From Streptomyces sp. NBC_01275 (lineage in GTDB: Bacteria > Actinomycetota > Actinomycetes > Streptomycetales > Streptomycetaceae), in NCBI RefSeq assembly GCF_026340655.1, contig NZ_JAPEOZ010000001.1, positions 5,580,001 to 5,644,000 on the forward strand: 64,000 bases of DNA. Reading direction: 5' to 3'. The position numbers were made by a program, and so were the translations under genes. The notes below the pieces were generated by a model. It saw only the letters and a list, made by a program, of their open reading frames with translations, was not told where the DNA came from and ran no database searches. Below, piece by piece: positions 57,578 through 64,000 of this stretch (the first letter of the stretch is position 1; each line of letters starts with the position of its first letter).

Positions 57578-58627
57578 GTGGTCAGCGTGCAGCAGTGGAC
57601 AGGCAGGGAGGCAAGCGCCTTGCGCGCCGCGCTGCGCATGAGCACACGGGCCTTCGCCGAACACCTGGGCGTCGCACTGCGCACGGTCGCCAAGTGGGAG
57701 AGCCTCGGTGCGGAGACTCAGCCGCGGCCCGATACGCAGGCCATCCTCGACACCGCGCTCGCCCGTGCCGATGGGGCAGCCCACGCTCGCTTCGAAGCCG
57801 TCCTCTACCCCCAAAGAGGGGGAGAGAGGTCCCATCCGGCGGACTACGAGTCGTGGACCGAGGACATCGAGCGCGCCGTCGTCTGCGTCAGCCGCCAGGA
57901 CTTCTCGTTCGCCTCAGCCCTGTTGAACCGTTGGCTCGCTCCTCGCGATCCGCATGGACTCGACTACAAGGGCCTTTACCTGTACGGCCGTTCCCTCGTC
58001 CTACTTGGAGATCTGCAACGTGATCAGGGCGCGATCCTTGGTCCGCTGTCTGCCCGCCAGTCCTATCTGACCGCCCGCGGCATGTTCGGCGAACTCGACA
58101 TTCCCCGCCGTGTCGCGCAGATCGAGCTGTCCCTCGCGGTCGTCCATGAGATGTCCGGCCGACTCGACGCCTCTGCCCGCCAGTACGAGCAGCTTGCTGT
58201 CGATGAACGCCTCAGCCGCCGCGATCGTGCGCGAGCCCGGCTGTGGGTGGGCACGGCGCTGAGCAAGGAGGGCAACAACGCCTACGCCACCAACGTGATG
58301 GTGTCCGCCACCCGCGAGTTCGAGGACATCGGCGAACCCGAGGACTGGTCGGTCGCGCATCAGAAGCTGGCACTTGCCCACCGCGGCGCCGGCAATCTCA
58401 CCCAGGCCCTGCACTACATCGACATCGCGCGTACTACTGGCACGGTCGACTCCCCCATGCAGCGGGTGCGGCTGGACACGGCATACGGGCACATCCTTCT
58501 GTCGGATGCGGCGACCCGGAATGATGGGCTGTCCGTTCTCGATCAGGCGGCGCAGGTGGCCCGGCAGTACGGGCTGAGCCACCAGGTGCGCAGTATCGAG
58601 GGCATCCGAAATGGGCAGCAGGGATGA
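57578..58627 (+). CDS. XRE-family regulator with TPR-like C-terminal domain
   Basis: A 349-residue regulator. Residues 10-60 form an XRE helix-turn-helix (LRMSTRAFAEHLGVALRTVA, then KWE). The remaining 270 residues are helical repeats of TPR character (DFSFASALLNRWLAPRD; ARQYEQLAVDERLSRRDRAR; EDWSVAHQKLALAHRGAGNL). Such proteins often sense peptides or small signals. GGGAGG lies 6 nt before the GTG at 57578. It is the first gene of an operon with the YdcF gene (ATGA overlap) and is divergent from the resolvase-like operon. Confidence 0.85.
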   Translation: MVSVQQWTGREASALRAALRMSTRAFAEHLGVALRTVAKWESLGAETQPRPDTQAILDTALARADGAAHARFEAVLYPQRGGERSHPADYESWTEDIERAVVCVSRQDFSFASALLNRWLAPRDPHGLDYKGLYLYGRSLVLLGDLQRDQGAILGPLSARQSYLTARGMFGELDIPRRVAQIELSLAVVHEMSGRLDASARQYEQLAVDERLSRRDRARARLWVGTALSKEGNNAYATNVMVSATREFEDIGEPEDWSVAHQKLALAHRGAGNLTQALHYIDIARTTGTVDSPMQRVRLDTAYGHILLSDAATRNDGLSVLDQAAQVARQYGLSHQVRSIEGIRNGQQG

Positions 58628-59313
58628 GCCAGGGAGTGTCAGTGCCGGAGCACCAGCAGCGCCAGATCACCGACGAGCAGTTCCACGACGCGACGTTGAT
58701 CTGGAACTACCACCAGATGGGCCACGAGCAGCGGCCCTGCTCGGCGGCGATCGGCCTGGGCAGCCACGACCTGGGCGTGGCCACCGCAGCCGCTGACCTC
58801 TACCGCGCGGGCCTGTTCCCGGTGGTGGTCTTCAGCGGAGGCAACAGCCCGACGACCCGTGCCCGCTTCCCGCGAGGCGAAGCCGTCCACTACCGTGAGC
58901 ACGCCCTGGGCCTGGGCGTGCCGGACGAGGCGATCCTGGTCGAGCCGAAGGCCGCGAACACCGGCCAGAACATCACGCTCTCGCGTGAGCTGCTGCGCGA
59001 GGCGGGCGTCGAGGTCGAGTCGCTGCTGCTGATCTCCAAGCCGTACATGGAGCGCCGTTCGTACGCGACCTGCCGCAATCTGTGGCCCGAGGCCGAAGTC
59101 GTCTGTGCCTCCGAGCCGCTGGAACTGGACGACTACATCAAGTCCATCGGCGACGAGAAGCTCGTCGTCGACATGCTCGTCGGCGACCTGCAACGGGTGA
59201 TCGAGTACCCGAAGCTCGGTTTCGCTGTCGAGCAGGACGTACCGGGGGATGTGTATGACGCCTACGAGCGCCTTCTGGGCGCCGGCTTCGACAGCCGCCT
59301 CATCAGCACCTGA
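58624..59313 (+). CDS. YdcF/DUF218 family protein
   Basis: A 229-residue soluble DUF218 protein. Visible are the Rossmann-like start AAIGLGSHDLGVATAAADLY, VVVFSGGNSPTTRARFPRGE, AVHYREHALGLGVPDEAILVE, the hallmark NTGQNITLSRELL, and LLISKPYMERRSYAT. It lacks the N-terminal membrane anchors of SanA/ElyC types, like E. coli YdcF, which binds SAM. The activity is unknown. Its start overlaps the XRE stop by 4 nt; WbqC follows 34 bp later. Confidence 0.9.
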   Translation: MSQGVSVPEHQQRQITDEQFHDATLIWNYHQMGHEQRPCSAAIGLGSHDLGVATAAADLYRAGLFPVVVFSGGNSPTTRARFPRGEAVHYREHALGLGVPDEAILVEPKAANTGQNITLSRELLREAGVEVESLLLISKPYMERRSYATCRNLWPEAEVVCASEPLELDDYIKSIGDEKLVVDMLVGDLQRVIEYPKLGFAVEQDVPGDVYDAYERLLGAGFDSRLIST

Positions 59314-59347
59314 GGCTCCGACTGGACCGCCCGCCGGGTCGGGTTCT

Positions 59348-60115
59348 GTGTGCGCGATTCACCAGCCGAACCTGTTCCCCAGGTTGTCCACACTGGCCAA
59401 ACTCCTGGCAGCCGACCGGTGGATCGTTCTCGACGACGTGCAGTTCGCGCGCCGGGACTACCAGCACCGCGCCCGGCTCTCCGCTCTGGACGATCCGGAT
59501 CGGCAGCAGTGGCTCACACTCTCCACCCACCTGCCCCACGGACGCGGGACCCTGATCCGTGACGCCGTGCTCGCCGAGCCCGAACGGTGCCGAAAGCGGC
59601 TCGCCGGGTTGATCCGGCAGCACTACGGCCGCAGCCGCCACTGGCACGTCGTACGCGACGTCCTGCTCTCGGTGCTCGACGAGTTCGACACCACAGGCCG
59701 CTTGGCCGATGTCACCGAGGCATCAACGCGGGCTCTGCTCCGCGCTCTTGGCTGGAACGGTGAAGTACTGCGCAGCAGCGCTCTGCCGTCCCGCGCCGGC
59801 AGGTCCGAACGCCTCGCCGACCTCGCCGCGCTCACCGGCAGTACCCACTACCTGTGCGGCACGGGAGGTCTGCGCTATGTCGAGCACGGCCCCTTCGACG
59901 CGCATGGCATCTCGGTCGTTCCGTTCCACACCCCTGTGGACAACCGCATCTCCGTATGGCGAGGGGCACGGCGGATCAGCGCTCTCTGGGCGTTGGCTTC
60001 CATCGGGCCCGAGGAGCTGGTCTCCCAGGCCGCGAGCCAACCGGAGGAGGCCCTGGAGTTGCTTGCCCCTGTACCGCTGCCCGGGAGCGACTACCGCCGA
60101 CGCGCTGATGCCTGA
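59348..60115 (+). CDS. WbqC-like family protein
   Basis: A 255-residue protein beginning CAIHQPNLFPRLSTLAKLL, the family signature. It continues with IVLDDVQFARRDYQHRARL, LTLSTHLPHGRGTLIRDA and a late SVVPFHTPVD. WbqC proteins occur in sugar- and surface-polymer clusters; their catalytic role is not settled. I chose the GTG at 59348 because it gives the canonical start. The last 25 bp overlap the end of the convergent relaxase gene. Confidence 0.88.
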   Translation: MCAIHQPNLFPRLSTLAKLLAADRWIVLDDVQFARRDYQHRARLSALDDPDRQQWLTLSTHLPHGRGTLIRDAVLAEPERCRKRLAGLIRQHYGRSRHWHVVRDVLLSVLDEFDTTGRLADVTEASTRALLRALGWNGEVLRSSALPSRAGRSERLADLAALTGSTHYLCGTGGLRYVEHGPFDAHGISVVPFHTPVDNRISVWRGARRISALWALASIGPEELVSQAASQPEEALELLAPVPLPGSDYRRRADA

Positions 60116-61785
60116 CTCGGCAGCGGAATCGTCGGTGCCACAGCGGGGGCAAGGGGCTGGTGGTGCATGGTGACCGGCGTGGGAAGATCCACGAGCCGAC
60201 GGAGCCGCCAGACGAGGACGTCGCTGATGGAATCCGCTGTGGACAGGTCGCGCGAGTCCACTGCCTGCCGCAGGAGCTCTGCGGCGTTGCGGCCAACCTG
60301 TTCCGCCTCGTGGAGGCTGGCAGCCAGGGCGGGCCAGCCCGGTTCGTCCTGGAGCCGGTGGGCCATATCCGACGGCAGCACGGCCAGGACGGTCTGCGTG
60401 TGCCTGCGCTGCAGGGGAGCGGGGAGGCGCTGTCCGTTCGCGTGCATGACCGCCATGGGTGCCTGGGCCGTCGCACTGTAGGCGGCGCGGAGGTGTTCGG
60501 CGGTGCGTTGGGATGCTTCGGCCTGCTGGGCATGGCTGCGGGCGGCGTGCCAGCGGGCGGCGGCGATGGCGGCCAGGAGCAGGATGTCCAGAACCATGGC
60601 GGTGGCGGTCCCGTCCGGGCCGCGGCCGAGTGCGGGGCCGGAGTGAATGATCTGACGGGCCGCGCGGCGCAGGGCCTGCATCTGCGCGTCGCGGGCCTGG
60701 ATGTGAGAGCGAGTGGCGCGCTCGAAGTACCTTGCGGCGTTTCGTAGCTCGGTGCCGGTGTTCCCGTGGGAGGTCTGGGCGAGGGCGTCGAGGACCTCGC
60801 CTATCCCCTTCATGTGGGCTGCGACCGTCCCGTCGTCGGCGGAAGTCATCGCCACCAGGACGTCCTCAGCGGCCCCGGTGGCGAACAGGCGGGCCCGCGC
60901 GGGTGCCGACCCGCTGAGGGGCGTTGCGGGGGTGGGTTGTTCGGCCTCGGCGGTGGTGTGCGTGAACCGTTTGCGGATCTTGGGCAGGGACAGGTCCGGG
61001 GAGAGCGTGGAGCCGGCGAACCAGATGGGCTCCTGATCGCCGTTACGGTCACGGGGCATCGCGACCTTGTAGCCCAGGGCATCGCCGGACGGGGCGACGC
61101 GCTTGTGGATGCGGACGCCTCCGGCGGCGAGCCGGTCGAAGAACTCGTCCTCGTCGGCTGCCCCGGCCAAGGCGCGGTGGACGTGTTCGAGAAGTAGCTC
61201 GCGGGAGGCGTCTTCCTGGCCGAGGCGTTCGGCCTTGTGGCGTTCGGCGCTGGTGGGCCGTTTGGCGGCGGTGCCGTCGCCTTCCTTGAGTTGGCGCAGG
61301 CCGAACTCGTTCTCGATCTTGCGGCATTCGGCCTGTGCGCGGGTGCCGTCCTTGTGATGGCGGGGACGGGTGCGGTCGGCACGGACGAGGGTGGCGACGA
61401 TGTGGATGTGGTCGGGGGCGTGGCGGACGGCGATCCACCGGCAGGCTTCGTCGTCGCCTTCGGGCGCGATGCCGGTGGCGTTGAGGACGCGGCGGGCGAC
61501 GGTGGCCCACTCGTCGTCGCTGAGGTGGCGGTCGCCGGGCGCGGTGCGGACGGGGCAGTGCCACACATGCTTCTTGGGCGCCTTGTCGCCGAGGGCGTTG
61601 ACCCATTGGTCGAGTTCGGCGGCGAGGTCGGAGAAGGCGGCGTCGGGGTGGCGGCCAGGGTCGGGGACGAAGGGGTCGTAGGCGGCGACGATGTGCGGGT
61701 CGACGTGGGCTTCGATGTCGCTGGTTCGGTAGAGGTAGTGGAGCAGGCCGATGGTGCGGCTACCACGGGAGACGTCGGGGACCAA
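60091..61785 (-). CDS. Relaxase/mobilisation nuclease (MobA-like)
   Basis: A 564-residue conjugative relaxase that would nick an origin of transfer and carry the strand. The histidine motif is RHAPDHIHIVATLVR (His122, 126, 128), preceded by GLLHYLYR near the N-terminus and VWHCPVRTAPGDRHLSDDEW. A central positively charged region and a membrane-like segment (MVLDILLLAAIAAARWHAA, about 395) follow. TTG 61785 lies 5 bp after the MobC stop. The Tyr nucleophile is probably in the N-terminal part (Tyr17 or Tyr19). It marks this end of the window as a mobilisable element. Confidence 0.88.
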   Translation of the reverse strand: MVPDVSRGSRTIGLLHYLYRTSDIEAHVDPHIVAAYDPFVPDPGRHPDAAFSDLAAELDQWVNALGDKAPKKHVWHCPVRTAPGDRHLSDDEWATVARRVLNATGIAPEGDDEACRWIAVRHAPDHIHIVATLVRADRTRPRHHKDGTRAQAECRKIENEFGLRQLKEGDGTAAKRPTSAERHKAERLGQEDASRELLLEHVHRALAGAADEDEFFDRLAAGGVRIHKRVAPSGDALGYKVAMPRDRNGDQEPIWFAGSTLSPDLSLPKIRKRFTHTTAEAEQPTPATPLSGSAPARARLFATGAAEDVLVAMTSADDGTVAAHMKGIGEVLDALAQTSHGNTGTELRNAARYFERATRSHIQARDAQMQALRRAARQIIHSGPALGRGPDGTATAMVLDILLLAAIAAARWHAARSHAQQAEASQRTAEHLRAAYSATAQAPMAVMHANGQRLPAPLQRRHTQTVLAVLPSDMAHRLQDEPGWPALAASLHEAEQVGRNAAELLRQAVDSRDLSTADSISDVLVWRLRRLVDLPTPVTMHHQPLAPAVAPTIPLPSQASARRR

Positions 61786-61790
61786 GGGGC

Positions 61791-62360
61791 TCAGCTCACC
61801 AGCTTCTGGGCGGTCGTCTTGACGGTCGTGGCGGCCTGGCGGACGGCGTCGAGGGTGAGCTGGAGGTGGATGGCGTCGCCGCCGGAGTTCAGGGTCTTGG
61901 CGATCTGGTTGAGGTTGTTGCCGACGCGGGCGAGCTGGACGCGGGCGGCGTCAAGGCGGTCGAGGGCGTCGTTCTGGTCGAGCCGGGGGCGGGCGTGGAG
62001 TTCGGAGTGGACGGCCTGGGCGATGAAGCGGGCCTTGGAGATGCCCTTGATCTCGGCGGCGGCGTCGATCTCGGCGGCTTCGGCCTCGCTGGCACGGAAG
62101 GTCTGGCGCTTGCCGCGCTGCTTGTCCTGGCGGGAACGGCGGCGGGCCGGCCGCTTCCCCTCCTGGACTCGGCCGCCCTCGGCCGGGGCTTCCCGGCCCC
62201 ACGCCTCCTGGCGCGGGGCCTCCTCCGCCACCCTCGGGGCGGAGGCAAGCGCGATGGACCGGCCCTTGGACGGTCCATCGCTACAGCTTGCTGTGCTGGT
62301 GGCTGGAGTGGTCGCCATCTCCTGCTGGTGGATGGTGAGTTCGTGGTATCGGTCGTGCAT
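61791..62360 (-). CDS. MobC-like relaxosome accessory protein
   Basis: A 189-residue basic protein. The core is KQRGKRQTFRASEAEAAEID and AAAEIKGISKARFIAQAVHS (ribbon-helix-helix-like), followed by LARVGNNLNQIAKTLNSGG, the conserved C-terminal MobC helix. It helps the relaxase find and open the transfer origin. I chose the ATG at 62360, with GGAG 9 nt upstream, over the ATG at 62318. It is followed immediately by the relaxase. Confidence 0.88.
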   Translation of the reverse strand: MHDRYHELTIHQQEMATTPATSTASCSDGPSKGRSIALASAPRVAEEAPRQEAWGREAPAEGGRVQEGKRPARRRSRQDKQRGKRQTFRASEAEAAEIDAAAEIKGISKARFIAQAVHSELHARPRLDQNDALDRLDAARVQLARVGNNLNQIAKTLNSGGDAIHLQLTLDAVRQAATTVKTTAQKLVS

Positions 62361-62426
62361 TGGATGTATCTCCACGGGGAGTTGATGGTGGGGCGGTGGT
62401 ATCAGGTCGACTCGTTGCGGCTCTTG

Positions 62427-62462
62427 CACACGTCCCCGCGCTGGCCTTGGCAGGGACGTGTG
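62427..62462. terminator. Hairpin between the DUF2637 and mobC genes
   Basis: CACACGTCCC and its complement flank a 16-nt loop in the 144-bp gap. It may be a terminator or attenuator, or part of a nic region, because it lies directly upstream of the mob genes. Confidence 0.5.
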
Positions 62463-62504
62463 GGACGAGTCAGCCGTCATGGGGGAGGGGTGCGGCTGAG
62501 GGGT

Positions 62505-63446
62505 TCAGGAGACGTCAGTGCGGGCCTCGTCGAGTTCTGCCTGCAGGCGCCGAGTGGCCTCAGTCAGACGGTCCTTGCCGATCGTGTGGCCCTTGGCCCG
62601 GATTGCCGCTTCGACGTTGCGGCGCGAGATCCGGCCGTTGCGCCCTCGGTGAGCGGTGCGGCCGATGGCGAGGAGATCATCCATGGTGGCGCTCGGCTGT
62701 CGGCCCTTGGACTTGGCGGATGGTTCCAGGGCATCCGCCACATCGGCGGTTCCCGCCGCCACGTCGTTGGCGGCAGACTCGAGCGCCGTCGTCTCTTGGC
62801 CCGGTCCGCTTTCGCCAGGAGTGGGCTGTCGGCGTTGCTCGGTGCCGTTGCGACTGCGGGCGGCGTCGACGTGACGGTAGGTGGCGGCGTCCTCTTGGAG
62901 ACGGGGGCGTTCGGTTGTGGGCTGGCGGCGGATTACGAGGTAGAGGTGGACGGCTCCGGCGAGGGCGAGCGGAGCGATGGCGGACAGGGCACCGACGGTG
63001 AGGTCGTCGAGGTGGAGTCCATTGCCTTGTCGGGTCTGCTGGTTGAGGCGGACGGCATGTAGGGCGTTGGCCCAGATGCTGGTGACGGTGGCGATCCCGA
63101 CGAGCGCCCACACATACAAGCGGGAGTGCAGCGGGGCGGTGCGCAGGATGAGAAGGGCGCCGACGCCGATGGCGATGAACCCGTCGATCACGAGGGGGAA
63201 GGCGTAGGTGAGCAGTCCGCGCACGTGGATCGCGACGGCCATCTGACGCAGCGCGTCGTAGGAGAGCGCGAAGCCGATCGCGCCGAGCAGGACGATGCCG
63301 AGCTGGATCGCGGCGGTTCCAGGTAGCGCGGCGGGCGTGGTGGCGGTGGACGAAGGCACGCGGGGTACTCCAGGCAGGGAACGGTCGGCGGCCACGATCG
63401 TGGGGTGACCGCTGGGAGGTGCGGTGACTCGTCGCACCCGTCGCAT
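62505..63446 (-). CDS. DUF2637 membrane protein (Spd-like) of the mobile element
   Basis: A 313-residue protein. Four membrane helices in the first 175 residues (IQLGIVLLGAIGFALS; LTYAFPLVIDGFIAIGVGAL; LYVWALVGIATVTSIWANAL; GALSAIAPLALAGAVHLYLV) match DUF2637. A long charged cytoplasmic part follows, with a C-terminal segment (RNGRISRRNVEAAIRAKGHT) that looks like a DNA-binding helix pair. Such proteins are common next to Streptomyces replication and transfer genes. The start is uncertain (ATG 63446 or GTG 63395). Confidence 0.78.
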   Translation of the reverse strand: MRRVRRVTAPPSGHPTIVAADRSLPGVPRVPSSTATTPAALPGTAAIQLGIVLLGAIGFALSYDALRQMAVAIHVRGLLTYAFPLVIDGFIAIGVGALLILRTAPLHSRLYVWALVGIATVTSIWANALHAVRLNQQTRQGNGLHLDDLTVGALSAIAPLALAGAVHLYLVIRRQPTTERPRLQEDAATYRHVDAARSRNGTEQRRQPTPGESGPGQETTALESAANDVAAGTADVADALEPSAKSKGRQPSATMDDLLAIGRTAHRGRNGRISRRNVEAAIRAKGHTIGKDRLTEATRRLQAELDEARTDVS

Positions 63447-63490
63447 GCCTGGTCAGAGCAGGTACGGGAGCACGGCTTGGTACGGGAGGA

Positions 63491-63549
63491 CCCGTCACAG
63501 CTGCGCGACCCGTCACGGGGCTGACCTGGAATGCGACGCGTGTGACGGG
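63491..63549. promoter_or_regulatory. Three CCCGTCAC boxes upstream of the DUF2637-mob operon
   Basis: CCCGTCAC occurs at 63491-63498 and 63509-63516 and inverted (GTGACGGG) at 63542-63549, within the 106-bp gap before the DUF2637 gene. Spaced direct plus inverted copies suggest an operator for a transfer or replication regulator. Confidence 0.5.
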
Positions 63550-63552
63550 TGT

Positions 63553-64000
63553 TTACGGGTGTATGGCCTCCCCGTGGCGAGCGCTCTCGTCACCACGGGT
63601 CGGTGTCGGCTCCTCGGGGCAGTAGCGAGCCCAGGCATCGGTGAATTGCAGGTGCGCGAAGCCCCTGGCCTGCCGTCCGCCCTCGAAGCGGAGAACGGCT
63701 GCCTGGATGCCGAAGTCCTTGAGCAGGATCCCCAAGTGGCGTGAGGTCAGTCCCGTGTTGCGGTACTCCGCCCACGGGGCCTCCTGGTCCTTGAGGAGTT
63801 CCTCCAGCAGGTCCCGGGTGCGCATGATGTCGGGATCGCCGAAGCGCGCGAAGACGCGGCGGATGTCCCGCAGCAGGCGGGTCTTCAGGTTCGACTCGTC
63901 GTCCTGGCCCACCTCGGCCGCACACATGACCACGCACGCTTCGCGGGCCCGCTCCGGCCAGGAGCCGCCTGCCAGTTCGGCGACGATCACCAGCGGCTCC
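63553..64000 (-). CDS. DUF3631-type protein, C-terminal part (cut by window end)
   Basis: The frame is open from the right edge and stops at 63553, giving about 148 residues. LVIVAELAGGSWPERAREAC, LLRDIRRVFARFGDPDIMRT, DLLEELLKDQEAPWAEYRNT and LTSRHLGILLKDFGIQAAVL match the C-terminal DUF3631 region found in primase/helicase-like proteins of Streptomyces integrative elements and plasmids. The ATPase part would lie outside the window. It supports replication or maintenance functions next to the mob genes. Confidence 0.82.
   Translation of the reverse strand, partial: EPLVIVAELAGGSWPERAREACVVMCAAEVGQDDESNLKTRLLRDIRRVFARFGDPDIMRTRDLLEELLKDQEAPWAEYRNTGLTSRHLGILLKDFGIQAAVLRFEGGRQARGFAHLQFTDAWARYCPEEPTPTRGDESARHGEAIHP

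Noticed and set aside
1..64000. tRNA or rRNA genes
   Set aside because: I saw no cloverleaf-type sequence with a TTC loop and acceptor stem, and no rRNA segment; a covariance-model scan would be needed to exclude them fully.

Overview
The window looks like a stretch of a Streptomyces chromosome. Base composition is very GC-rich, GTG and TTG starts are frequent, and lipoproteins and secreted proteins are abundant. It carries the developmental pair bldN/rsbN, a Rex repressor with its operator in front of a rex-hemA-hemC-hemD operon, an actinobacterial micro-protein bS22, and a class I (archaeal-type) lysyl-tRNA synthetase. All calls were made by reading the sequence; no database search was run.

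Layout. 0-7 kb: the end of an unidentified gene, an MFS exporter overlapping an AcuC-type deacetylase, a phosphatase-like protein, a small MerR/excisionase-type DNA-binding protein, the 32-residue bS22 gene, an epimerase-acyltransferase pair, and a 93-bp duplication of the acyltransferase 3' end. 7-11 kb (minus strand): rsbN and bldN, then a SerB-like HAD phosphatase. 11-18 kb: a glutaredoxin-like gene, the Rex operator, rex-hemA-hemC-hemD joined by 4-nt overlaps, then hemB. Together these cover glutamyl-tRNA to uroporphyrinogen III, apart from glutamate-1-semialdehyde aminotransferase. 18-30 kb: a DUF4232 lipoprotein, a membrane-anchored XRE protein, a truncated lipoprotein, an aminotransferase, divergent argS/lysS, a glutamine-rich DUF2637 membrane protein and two DUF3558 lipoproteins. 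30-36 kb: rtcB, a truncated protease-inhibitor gene, small membrane proteins, a 91-nt pure pyrimidine tract, and a permease plus TIGR03943 partner with a histidine-rich linker.

36-46 kb: an AraC regulator divergent from a flavin monooxygenase/flavin reductase pair, with three 25-bp repeats between them; a two-component system; a secreted CBM35-PL9 pectate lyase with a LacI-type operator; an MFS exporter; a DUF574 methyltransferase; and a small region of decayed IS630-like sequence. 46-53 kb: an alpha-glucoside uptake and cleavage operon (binding protein, two permeases, GH13 glucosidase) divergent from a LacI regulator. Two copies of a 16-bp operator-like sequence lie in the shared promoter region.

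53-64 kb looks like accessory or mobile DNA. A compact four-gene operon encodes a 47-residue peptide with a strong ribosome binding site, a JmjC/cupin hydroxylase, an aldo/keto reductase and an aminoglycoside-phosphotransferase-fold kinase. I regard it as the best candidate here for an undescribed peptide-modification (RiPP-like) system. Upstream on the same strand are a resolvase-like protein without a catalytic serine, a prim-pol-like fragment and a DUF7848 protein. Divergent from these is an XRE/TPR regulator - YdcF - WbqC operon. The window ends in mobilisation genes (relaxase, MobC, DUF2637 membrane protein, DUF3631 protein cut by the edge), which suggests an integrated mobilisable element.
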